Shown here: piece by piece, positions 7,091-14,245 of the stretch
Position numbering within the stretch: position 1 is the stretch's first letter
Layout of the letters: each line of letters opens with the position of its first letter
From: a virus
Direction: 5' to 3' (one strand)
IMG/VR virus record: IMGVR_UViG_3300042907_001027
Span: 1 to 21,347 of that record
Length of the DNA: 21,347 nucleotides
Position numbers and translations under genes: made by a program
The notes under the pieces: model-generated
What the model saw: the letters and a program-made list of their open reading frames with translations, nothing else
What the model was told of the DNA's origin: nothing
Database searches by the model: none

Positions 7091-7417
7091 ATGGCGGTAA
7101 TTTATCTTCGTCATCCCGATCACGGGGTGAAGATTGCGACAATGGATCTCGAAGCCGACTACGACGAGCAGAACGGCTGGGAAAGGTTTGAACCTAATGA
7201 CGACAGCGGGCGAGCAGATCAACGGAGCGTTGCGGCTTCTGGGCGTCCTCGCAGAGGGCGAAACGCCTTCGTCCGAAACGTCGCAGGACGCGCTGATGGC
7301 GCTCAACCAGATGATCGACAGTTGGAACACGGAACGCCTGTCAGTGTTTTCGACACAGGATCAGGTGTTCACATGGCCGTCGAGCCAGATCAGCCGGACG
7401 CTCGGGCCAACGGGTGA
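7091..7417 (+). CDS. small conserved phage protein running out of frame into the gp4-like gene
   Basis: It starts at ATG 7091 behind AGGTGGAAA. The first ~38 residues ('MAVIYLRHPDHGVKIATMDL' then 'EADYDEQNGWERFEPND') match a short family often found just before the gp4-type gene (H-P-x-H-G-x-K-I-A ... DExNGWxR). After about residue 38 the frame continues for 70 more residues inside the gp4-like gene, which starts at 7197. That part is Arg/Gly/Asp-rich and looks like an out-of-frame reading of the other gene. The stop codon that would end the short protein seems to be missing. Real protein in the N-terminal part is likely; the length of the tail is uncertain. Confidence 0.6.
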   Translation: MAVIYLRHPDHGVKIATMDLEADYDEQNGWERFEPNDDSGRADQRSVAASGRPRRGRNAFVRNVAGRADGAQPDDRQLEHGTPVSVFDTGSGVHMAVEPDQPDARANG

Positions 7418-7907
7418 CTTTGTCGGCAACCGTCCGATTCTGGTAGACGACGCGACCTACTTCCGCGATCCGCAGACCAACGTCTCCTACGGCATCAAGA
7501 TCATTAACCAGCAGCAGTATGACGGCATTGCCGTCAAGACTGTGACCAGCACCTATCCACAGGTGATCTGGATCAATATGTCGTTCCCCAACATCGAGAT
7601 GTATGTCTACCCGGTGCCGCTCCGCGCGCTGGAGTGGCACTTCATTTCGGTTGAGGAGCTGACGCAGCCGGCGACGCTGGCGACGACGCTGTCGTTCCCG
7701 CCGGGCTATCTGCGCGCGTTCCGCTACAATCTGGCCTGCGAGATTGCGCCGGAGTTCGGCGTCGAGCCCTCGGCGCAGGTCCAGCGCATCGCTATGTATA
7801 GCAAGCGCAATCTGAAGCGGATCAACAACCCTGACGACATCATGTCGATCCCCTACAGCATCGTGGGGGCCAGGCAAAGGTATAACATTTTTGCCGGAAA
7901 TTTTTAG
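7197..7907 (+). CDS. P22 gp4-like tail accessory / head completion protein
   Basis: The protein has 236 residues from ATG 7197 (GGAAAGG upstream; an earlier ATG at 7134 lacks support). It opens 'MTTAGEQINGALRLLGVLAE' and continues 'ETSQDALMALNQMIDSWNTE', the conserved start of P22 gp4-type proteins. These bind under the portal and begin the tail after DNA packaging. Next come 'LPVPLRALEWH'-like beta segments ('MYVYPVPLRALEWHFISVEE') and a helical end 'GYLRAFRYNLACEIAPEFG'. It is longer than P22 gp4 itself (166 residues), as in many relatives. The gp10-like gene would normally follow at once; here an antisense HNH gene intervenes. Confidence 0.88.
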   Translation: MTTAGEQINGALRLLGVLAEGETPSSETSQDALMALNQMIDSWNTERLSVFSTQDQVFTWPSSQISRTLGPTGDFVGNRPILVDDATYFRDPQTNVSYGIKIINQQQYDGIAVKTVTSTYPQVIWINMSFPNIEMYVYPVPLRALEWHFISVEELTQPATLATTLSFPPGYLRAFRYNLACEIAPEFGVEPSAQVQRIAMYSKRNLKRINNPDDIMSIPYSIVGARQRYNIFAGNF

Positions 7908-7920
7908 TGAAATCAACTAC

Positions 7921-8403
7921 TTACAAGGTGCAAGCTGCGTGAAACTTACGTTTAGCCGCAAGATAAGTCTGATGGGCTTCCTCGGGGGTTGTAAAGTCCC
8001 CCAGCCAATGCGTTTTTCCGCTATGCGTTATGCTTGCGCGCCACTTCCCCTGAAAGAGTATAACACCCATAAAACCCGATTTATTACGTTTGTTTGGTTT
8101 TCTAATGTTTTGGGAATTTCCCGACTCGTCTACAACGCGAAGATTTTCAAATCTGTTATCATCTTTTATGCCATTAATATGATCTATAAGACCGTTGGGC
8201 CACCTTCCGGTGACGTAAAGCCACGCCAGCCTATGCGCTTTGTATATCCTACCTCTATACCCGATTGTGCGGTAGCCGATTCGTTTTTCCTTGCACCCTG
8301 CCTCGCGGCCTTCCGAAATGCTTTTCGAAGGACGCACAAGCCAGACGAATTTTCCGGTCTGCGGGTCGTAGCTCAATATTTGTTTAAGTTCGTCAACTGT
8401 CAT
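7921..8403 (-). CDS. free-standing HNH endonuclease with AP2 DNA-binding domain
   Basis: The protein has 160 residues from ATG 8403 (reading leftward), behind an AGGGGAAAG site; the frame is open further upstream without a good start. The HNH core has 'YKAHRLAWLYVTGRWPNG' (H57), 'LIDHINGIKDDNRFENLR' (D74, H75, N77, N83, N87) and 'GNSQNI'. The AP2 domain at about 109-155 ('GFMGVILFQGKWRASI', 'LGDFTTPEEAHQTY') is a known target-recognition domain of homing endonucleases. It is the only leftward gene in the late block, lies 13 bases after the gp4-like stop, and is visibly more A+T-rich than both neighbours, all of which suggests recent insertion. No intron core is seen around it. Confidence 0.93.
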   Translation of the reverse strand: MTVDELKQILSYDPQTGKFVWLVRPSKSISEGREAGCKEKRIGYRTIGYRGRIYKAHRLAWLYVTGRWPNGLIDHINGIKDDNRFENLRVVDESGNSQNIRKPNKRNKSGFMGVILFQGKWRASITHSGKTHWLGDFTTPEEAHQTYLAAKRKFHAACTL

Positions 8404-8410
8404 ATACTTT

Positions 8411-8456
8411 CCCCTATAATAGTTTCTGAGTATATACACGAAGAAACTACTAGGGG
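8411..8456. promoter_or_regulatory. inverted repeat covering both divergent ribosome binding sites
   Basis: The arms are cccct-a (8411-8416) with taggggs-complement (8451-8456), and tagtttct (8420-8427) with agaaacta (8442-8449). Together they give 14 base pairs around a small internal loop and a 14-base end loop. The right arm holds the AGGGG binding site of the gp10-like gene. The left arm, read on the other strand, holds the AGGGG site of the HNH gene. A TATAAT sequence (8415-8420) is present on the plus strand but has no clear -35 box. Confidence 0.55.
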
Positions 8457-8462
8457 TCAAGT

Positions 8463-9893
8463 ATGAAGTCGCCAATTCTCGGTTCCGCCTACGTCACCCG
8501 CAGCGTAAATGCTGCGGACAACCGATGCGTCAATCTCTATCCCGAGATCGTGCCGGAGGGCGGCAAGGAAGCCGCCTTCCTTCAGCGCGCGCCGGGGCTG
8601 CGGCAGCTTGTGCAGCTTCCGACCGGGCCGGTGCGCGGGCTGTGGGCTTTTGGTGACTACGCGTATGCGGTGTCGGGAACCAAGCTCTATCAGATTGACT
8701 CAAACTGGATGTATGTTGAAAAAGGCACCGTGGCGGGCACGTCTCCGGTCAATATGGTGGACAACGGCACACAGTTGTTCATCGCTGCGGGCGCTACCGG
8801 CTACATCTACAACGCCGGCACGGGCGTATTCGCCCAAATCACAGACCCGGATTTCTACGGCGCAGTAGGCGTCGGGTTCATTGACGGCTACTTCGTCTAT
8901 AACGAGCCAAACAGCCAGAAGTTCTGGGTCACAACGCTCTACGACGGCACGTCAGTAGATCCTCTGGACTTTGCCAGCGCGGAAGGCTCGCCCGATGATC
9001 TGGTCACGCTGATCGTGGACCATCGCGAGGTCTGGCTGTTCGGCACAACGTCTGTCGAGGTCTGGTATAACGCCGGCCTGCCGGATTTCCCGCTCGCCCG
9101 TATTCAGGGTGCGTTCAACGAGATTGGCTGTCAGGCCCCCTATTCTGTCGCCAAACTGGACAACGGCCTGTTCTGGCTCGGGCGCGACGCGCGCGGCAAT
9201 GGTATCGTCTACCGATCCAAGGGCTACTCGGGGCAACGCATCTCAACCCACGCGGTCGAGTGGCAGATCCAGCAATACACGACGCTGGCCGACGCGGTCG
9301 CCTATACCTACCAGCAGGACGGCCACTCGTTCTATGTCCTGAACTTCCCGACCGCCAATACGACATGGGTCTACGATGTCTCGACCGAAGTCTGGCATGA
9401 GCGCGCTGGCTGGGAGAACAACGCATTCACTCGCCATCGCGGCCAGTGTCAGATGAACTTTGCGGACGAAATCGTCATCGGTGACTACGTTGCCGGTATC
9501 CTCTACGCATATGACATGACCGTCTATTCGGAGGCCGACACAATCCAGAAATGGCTCCGCTCGTGGCGGGCGCTTCCGACCGGGCAGAACGACCTGAAGC
9601 GCACGACGCAGCATAGCCTCCAGCTCGACTGCGAGTCAGGCGTCGGTCTTGCTACCGGGCAGGGCGATAACCCGCAGGTCATGCTACGCTGGTCGGACGA
9701 CGGCGGCCACACATGGTCGAACGAACATTGGAAGTCGATGGGGCAGATCGGCCAATATGGAAAGCGCGTCATCTGGCGGCGGCTTGGCATGACGACCAAG
9801 ATCCGCGACCGGGTCTATGAAGTGTCGGGGACCGACCCTGTCAAAATCGCAATCATGGGCGCCGAACTGATTCTGAGTCCGACCAATGCCTGA
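8463..9893 (+). CDS. P22 gp10-like packaged DNA stabilization / tail protein
   Basis: The protein has 476 residues, close to the 472 of P22 gp10. It starts 'MKSPILGSAYVTRSVNAADN' followed by 'RCVNLYPEIVPEGG' and 'APGLRQLVQLPTGPVRGLWA', the signature of the Phage_stabilise family. Later features include 'FASAEGSPDDLVTLIVDHRE', 'LFGTTSVEVWYNAG' and 'IGCQAPYSVAKLDNGLFWLG', all typical of this beta-propeller-like hub protein. It binds the gp4 ring, plugs the filled head and connects to the needle and fibres. The start ATG 8463 follows AGGGG. It overlaps the next gene by 8 bases. Confidence 0.93.
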   Translation: MKSPILGSAYVTRSVNAADNRCVNLYPEIVPEGGKEAAFLQRAPGLRQLVQLPTGPVRGLWAFGDYAYAVSGTKLYQIDSNWMYVEKGTVAGTSPVNMVDNGTQLFIAAGATGYIYNAGTGVFAQITDPDFYGAVGVGFIDGYFVYNEPNSQKFWVTTLYDGTSVDPLDFASAEGSPDDLVTLIVDHREVWLFGTTSVEVWYNAGLPDFPLARIQGAFNEIGCQAPYSVAKLDNGLFWLGRDARGNGIVYRSKGYSGQRISTHAVEWQIQQYTTLADAVAYTYQQDGHSFYVLNFPTANTTWVYDVSTEVWHERAGWENNAFTRHRGQCQMNFADEIVIGDYVAGILYAYDMTVYSEADTIQKWLRSWRALPTGQNDLKRTTQHSLQLDCESGVGLATGQGDNPQVMLRWSDDGGHTWSNEHWKSMGQIGQYGKRVIWRRLGMTTKIRDRVYEVSGTDPVKIAIMGAELILSPTNA

Positions 9894-10491
9894 CGTAGTC
9901 AACAACACCCAGATACCGGCGGCCCGTGTCCAGCTATGGGACGCCGTTACCAATTTCGTCTCGCGGGCGTGGTATCGGTGGTTTTATAACATGTATATCG
10001 CGGTCGAGGCCGGGCGGCGATACGGCTCGTTCTACAGCACGACGACCTTCACCATTCCGGTCATCAATACCGCCTACACGTTTACGTTCAACAACACGTT
10101 CACACGCGCCGACGGCTCGGATCTGGTCTATGGCGTCTACGTCGGCACACCAACGTCCCGCATATACGTAGACAATACGGCCACGTATAACTTCCAGTTC
10201 TCGGCGCAGATTGAGCAGACGAGCGGCGGCAAGCACGATGTGTATATTTGGCCCCGCGTGAATGGCGTCAATGTGGACGACTCAGCGACGCAGGTATCGC
10301 TGAACGGCGGGGCCGGATACGCCGCTGTCGCCGCGTGGAATTTTGTGCTAAACCTTCAGGCGGGTGACTATTTTGAGCTGGTGTATTCGGCCAACAGCAC
10401 AGGCGTCCAGATTCCGTATGTCGCTGCGTCCAGTCCGGTTCCGGCCATCCCTTCGGTCATATTGACCGTAACCAGTTGTGTAGGTGGATAA
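9886..10491 (+). CDS. tail/knob-associated virion protein (201 aa)
   Basis: The protein has 201 residues. The N-terminal 'QLWDAVTNFVSRAWYRWFYN' is an aromatic helix common in phage small tail proteins. The C-terminal half ('DVYIWPRVNGVNVDDSAT', 'AAVAAWNFVLNLQAGDYFEL', 'IPSVILTVTSCVGG') matches a widespread jelly-roll (C1q/TNF-like) module found in phage tail and fibre proteins. It sits between the gp10-like protein and a tail fibre and is translated by overlap with gp10, so a role in the short tail is likely. The exact partner is unknown. Confidence 0.8.
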   Translation: MPDVVNNTQIPAARVQLWDAVTNFVSRAWYRWFYNMYIAVEAGRRYGSFYSTTTFTIPVINTAYTFTFNNTFTRADGSDLVYGVYVGTPTSRIYVDNTATYNFQFSAQIEQTSGGKHDVYIWPRVNGVNVDDSATQVSLNGGAGYAAVAAWNFVLNLQAGDYFELVYSANSTGVQIPYVAASSPVPAIPSVILTVTSCVGG

Positions 10492-11754
10492 ATGACCGCT
10501 CTTACTCCTACCGCCAAAATGCAGTTCTTCAGGGCCAACGGCGAGCCGTTGGTTGGCGGGAAGCTCTACACCTATACGGCCGGCACGACGACGCCGCAGC
10601 CAACTTACACAGACAGCGCGGGCGGGACGGCCAACACCAACCCCGTCATTCTCGACAGCCGCGGCGAAGCCGACATTTGGCTTGGCGGCGCGACCTACAA
10701 GTTCAAGCTGGCTGACGCCAACGACGTCGAGATCTGGACCGTAGACAACATTTCCGCGCCCACGTCCGGCGTCTCCCCGGCGCTGTCGGGCAACGTGACG
10801 ATTGACACCAACTCGTCCAGCCCGGCGCTGAAGATCACGCAGACCGGCACCGGTTATGCGCTTCGGGTGCAGGATAGCGCGGACCCTGACGCGACCGCAA
10901 CGGTCATTGATAACACCGGACGTCTCGGCGTCGGGACCGTATCGCCGTCCGAGCTGGTGGACATCTCCGGCGGCAATCTGGCGTTCACGGCTGCGGGCGG
11001 CACGCTTTACGCCAAGATCACGCCGGGCGCGTTGCTGACGGACATCGCCGCTGATGGCGCAAAGGCGCTCACATTTACGACCGACAGCGTGGAACGTATC
11101 CGCATAACGGACACTGGTCTTGTTGGCATCGGTAAAACGCCATCGGCCGGCGTTGAGCTTGATGTTGTCGGCGATATTGCGGCGTCTGTCTCGGTCAAGA
11201 CGGATACGATCTCTGAACTGACATCCGCAGCCGGCGTCACAATCGACGGCGTTCTCTGCAAAGATAGTCAGGTCGCTCCGGCCAATCGCGTGATCACGGC
11301 GGCGACTGCGGTCGCAACGACGAGCGGGACAAACATCGATTTTACCGGAATACCGTCTTGGGTTAAGCGGATAACCGTTATATTTAATGGCGTTTCTACG
11401 GGTGGGACCAGCGATTTTATTGTTCAGTTGGGCACCGCAAGTGGCGTAGAGAATACCGGGTATAACTCAGTCGTAAATTCGTTCAATACTTCGCCGGGCG
11501 CTGCTACAAGCACAACCGCGTTTAATGTTTATCGCAGTTTTTCATCCAATGCTATGCTTGTGGATGGACACGTAATTTTGACCAACATTAGCGGAAATAT
11601 ATGGGTTGCAAGCGGTGCTCTCGTAAATGAGCAAGCCACTATTTCTATATCGGGCGGCCGAAAAACCACAGCCGCTACGTTGGATCGTGTGCGATTAACT
11701 ACATCAAGTGGCGATACTTTTGACGCGGGCAGCGTCAACATCTTCTACGAGTGA
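10492..11754 (+). CDS. tail fibre / tailspike-like protein (420 aa)
   Basis: The protein has 420 residues starting directly at the previous stop. The N-terminal domain (about 1-90: 'KMQFFRANGEPLVGGKLYTY', 'GTTTPQPTYTDS', 'NPVILDSRGEADIWL') is a common head-binding domain of short-tailed phage fibres. A repetitive beta shaft follows ('SSPALKITQTGTGYALRVQD', 'RIRITDTGLVGIGKTPS'). From about residue 265 the C-terminal module ('NIDFTGIPSWVKRITVIFNG' to 'GSVNIFYE') is a frequent exchangeable tip. The DNA of this tip (about 11330-11710) is more A+T-rich than the rest, which points to acquisition of a receptor-binding domain. No catalytic residues of a glycan-degrading spike are seen. Confidence 0.85.
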   Translation: MTALTPTAKMQFFRANGEPLVGGKLYTYTAGTTTPQPTYTDSAGGTANTNPVILDSRGEADIWLGGATYKFKLADANDVEIWTVDNISAPTSGVSPALSGNVTIDTNSSSPALKITQTGTGYALRVQDSADPDATATVIDNTGRLGVGTVSPSELVDISGGNLAFTAAGGTLYAKITPGALLTDIAADGAKALTFTTDSVERIRITDTGLVGIGKTPSAGVELDVVGDIAASVSVKTDTISELTSAAGVTIDGVLCKDSQVAPANRVITAATAVATTSGTNIDFTGIPSWVKRITVIFNGVSTGGTSDFIVQLGTASGVENTGYNSVVNSFNTSPGAATSTTAFNVYRSFSSNAMLVDGHVILTNISGNIWVASGALVNEQATISISGGRKTTAATLDRVRLTTSSGDTFDAGSVNIFYE

Positions 11755-11761
11755 GGCTGAA

Positions 11762-12592
11762 ATGGACTCCTTTTCACTAGCCCTTCTAGGCGGCGCGCAG
11801 GTAGGCGCAGGGCTTCTTGGCCAGCGCGCTGCCAGTCAGGCTGCGGGGGCGCAGTCGAACGCCGCCATGATGTCAGCGCTCATTCAGGCGCAACAGGCGC
11901 AGGCTGCACGCGAGCAGCAGCAGCAGATGTTCAACAAGTCCGTTGAGCTTCAGGAGCCGTTCCGGCAGGGCGGCGTCGGGGCGACCAACCGGCTGGCGGA
12001 TCTCTACGGCACAAGCGGCAACGCGGGCGCGGCAGGCTACGGCAGCTACGCCGAGATGCCCACGATGAACCAGCTCCAGATGGACCCCGGCTATCAGTTC
12101 CGGTTCGAGCAGGGGATGCGCGGCGTGAACGCCTCTGCTGCGGCAAACGCGGGGCTCCAGTCCGGCGCGGCGCTGAAGGCTGCGACCGGGTTCGGTCAGG
12201 GCATGGCCACGCAGGAATACCAGAACGCCTACAACCGCTTCATGGCCAATCGTCAGCAGGCCGCCGAGGCCATGTCCGGTCTGGCCGGTCGCGGCGCAGG
12301 CGTCGCGCAGGGGGTGGGCCAGCAGGCCGTCAGCACCGGCGCTAACATTGCCAACACAATGCTCGGGGCTGGTCAGGCGCTCGGGCAGGGTCTTGAGAAT
12401 GTGGGTCAGGCTAGGGCGTCCGGCTATATGGGCGGCGCTACGGCGCTCGGGCAGGCGCTTCAGGCTCCGGCCCAGAACTATCTGGCCTACAGCATGATGA
12501 ACCGCTTTGCGCCGCAGGGCGCGCAGTCCATTGGCGGCGGTGTCTTCGGGTCTCCGTTCCCGTCCAGCTACGCCACCACGATGTATGGGTGA
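11762..12592 (+). CDS. internal virion / DNA ejection protein (276 aa)
   Basis: The protein has 276 residues and starts at ATG 11762 after 'gaggctga'; the frame is open upstream inside the fibre gene. It is Ala/Gly/Gln-rich, with an N-terminal hydrophobic, glycine-rich helix ('ALLGGAQVGAGLLGQRAASQ') and long helices ('MMSALIQAQQAQAAREQQQQ', 'YQNAYNRFMANRQQAAEAMS'). This composition and place (after fibre genes, before two larger proteins) match podovirus ejection proteins such as P22 gp7. Those leave the head with the DNA and help form a channel through the cell envelope. Specific homology is not proven. Confidence 0.8.
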   Translation: MDSFSLALLGGAQVGAGLLGQRAASQAAGAQSNAAMMSALIQAQQAQAAREQQQQMFNKSVELQEPFRQGGVGATNRLADLYGTSGNAGAAGYGSYAEMPTMNQLQMDPGYQFRFEQGMRGVNASAAANAGLQSGAALKAATGFGQGMATQEYQNAYNRFMANRQQAAEAMSGLAGRGAGVAQGVGQQAVSTGANIANTMLGAGQALGQGLENVGQARASGYMGGATALGQALQAPAQNYLAYSMMNRFAPQGAQSIGGGVFGSPFPSSYATTMYG

Positions 12593-12598
12593 TTTGAC

Positions 12599-14245
12599 AT
12601 GCCGGTTCGCTACGACATCGCCGCACAGGTTCCGCAGATTGCCAGCAGCGGCATCGACCCGCTGAACATGATGGCGCAGTTGCGCCAGCAACGCATGTCT
12701 GAGGCCCAGCTTGCGCGTATGGCGCAGAGCATGGATGTGCAAGACATGCAAGCCCGTATTGCGGCTGAGAAGGATATGCGGGCGGCGCAGGCGGCTGAAC
12801 GTCAGGCACAGCTCTTCGGTAAGCAGTCGGAAGAAATTGACCAGAAGTTGCAGGCGGAAAAAATTAACGTCTATAAAAACATGTTCCAGAACTTCGTGAA
12901 TGATCAAAAGTCGCTCGACAGTTTTGTGTCCATGATGGAGAAGGATTTTCCACAGGGCGTCGCGGCGTTCAAGGGCAAGTCCTATTCGGACGATTGGAAG
13001 CAGAGCCTTGTAAAACCTGAAGGCGACTACATGGAGGCGGGCGGCGAGGTCTATCGCAAGACGGCGCGCGGTCTGGTGCCTGCGCCAATCATGCAGCCTG
13101 AAGCTATTCCCGGCCCGCGTCAGGATCTGGCGACCAATCTTATTAAAAGTCGAGAGGGTTTCAGCTCCACACCATATTTTGACGTGAACGCAAATCGCGC
13201 CGGTTATGGTAGCGATACCGTCACACGCCCGGATGGAACTGTTGAGCGCATTAAACCCGGTATGACGGTCAGCCGTGAAGACGCCGAGCGCGATCTTCAG
13301 CGGCGTATCCAGACTGAGTTCGTGCCGAAGGCTGCGGCCAAGGTTGGCGAAGAGAATTGGGCGCGCTTGCCGGAAAACACTCGCGCGGCATTGACTTCGG
13401 TCGCCTACAACTACGGAAACATCCCCAGCCGTATCGTTCCGGCTGTGCAGTCCGGCAACCCGGAAGCGATTGCGCGCGCAATCGAAGGATTGGCTGAAGA
13501 CAACAAAGGCGTCAACGCGGGGCGCCGTATGCAGGAGGCAAACATCGCCCGTGGCACCGGTATGCCGGGGTCGCAGGCCGTCCCGGCGTTCGCCGCTGGC
13601 GGGTTGCCGACGTTTATGGGCGGTCCTCAGATACAGCCTCCCATCAATATGATGGCCGCACCTACACCGGTTGCAAATGCAATGGCTGCGCCGTCGCCGG
13701 TAGCTCCCGCTGTTGCGCCGCTCGCTACCGCGCCTGTGCCTGCGCGGCCGATCACGGTCGGGGCCAAAACCGCGATCAAAGGTCAAACAGATGTAGAGCG
13801 CACGCTCGGGCGCATGGATTCTCTGTATAACGAGTTGGATAAGATGGCAGAGATCCCCAGCGAATCTCGCGGCGTGCTAGAAAATGTAGGCGCGTATTTC
13901 CGTGGAACATCTGTCGGGCAGGAAGCCGAAAAAGCGCGCGCTGCGCCTGCGCAGTCGCGACGGAATGAGTTGAAGACGCTCACCCGCGCGCTTTTAAATG
14001 ACATCAAAAAAGCCACGGGAATGAGCGCGCAAGAGATCAACTCTAACTTTGAGTTGAAGAACATGCTCGAAACCCTTTCAGATCCGACGCAGTCTATCGA
14101 ATCTGTCCGAAATATTCTTGCGGATATCTCTACCCGTTATGGGTCTGGCAGCCTTAGAGCGCCGGAGAAAGCGCCGGAAGCATCGGCTGAGACACCCGCT
14201 GCTCGCATCATAGATTTTAGCCAGCTTCCGAAAAGGGCGCGTTAA
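12599..14245 (+). CDS. internal virion protein with embedded T4-type lysozyme domain (548 aa)
   Basis: The protein has 548 residues. The N-terminal ~100 residues are helical and rich in Gln, Ala and Met. At about 177-320 is a GH24 (T4-type) lysozyme domain: 'LIKSREGFSSTPYFD' places E186 and D195 nine residues apart, as with E11 and D20 of T4 lysozyme. These are followed by 'RAGYGSDTVTRPDG', 'SREDAERDLQRRI', 'RAALTSVAYNYG' and 'NKGVNAGRRMQE'. The position of the T4 threonine (T26) holds Ala201. The C-terminal part is a Pro/Ala linker (about 325-395) and a helical domain. The likely job is local peptidoglycan cleavage during DNA entry. It shares one base with the next start. Confidence 0.88.
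   Translation: MPVRYDIAAQVPQIASSGIDPLNMMAQLRQQRMSEAQLARMAQSMDVQDMQARIAAEKDMRAAQAAERQAQLFGKQSEEIDQKLQAEKINVYKNMFQNFVNDQKSLDSFVSMMEKDFPQGVAAFKGKSYSDDWKQSLVKPEGDYMEAGGEVYRKTARGLVPAPIMQPEAIPGPRQDLATNLIKSREGFSSTPYFDVNANRAGYGSDTVTRPDGTVERIKPGMTVSREDAERDLQRRIQTEFVPKAAAKVGEENWARLPENTRAALTSVAYNYGNIPSRIVPAVQSGNPEAIARAIEGLAEDNKGVNAGRRMQEANIARGTGMPGSQAVPAFAAGGLPTFMGGPQIQPPINMMAAPTPVANAMAAPSPVAPAVAPLATAPVPARPITVGAKTAIKGQTDVERTLGRMDSLYNELDKMAEIPSESRGVLENVGAYFRGTSVGQEAEKARAAPAQSRRNELKTLTRALLNDIKKATGMSAQEINSNFELKNMLETLSDPTQSIESVRNILADISTRYGSGSLRAPEKAPEASAETPAARIIDFSQLPKRAR

Noticed and set aside
5982-7142. A 386-residue leftward frame across four rightward virion genes
   Set aside because: It crosses the hairpins and stops of real genes and is Arg-rich without motif, so it is a shadow.
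8415-8420. Perfect TATAAT as a promoter for the gp10-like gene
   Set aside because: No -35 box at 16-18 bases upstream is convincing, and the sequence is explained by the inverted repeat and the antisense ribosome binding site.
7891-8466. A 191-residue rightward frame over the HNH-AP2 gene
   Set aside because: It is the reverse reading of the HNH gene. The leftward frame has the complete HNH and AP2 motifs and a proper binding site.
11873-13786. A 637-residue leftward frame opposite the ejection genes
   Set aside because: Composition (Arg, His, Leu) is typical of an antisense reading of Ala/Gly-rich G+C-rich genes, with no domain and no start context.
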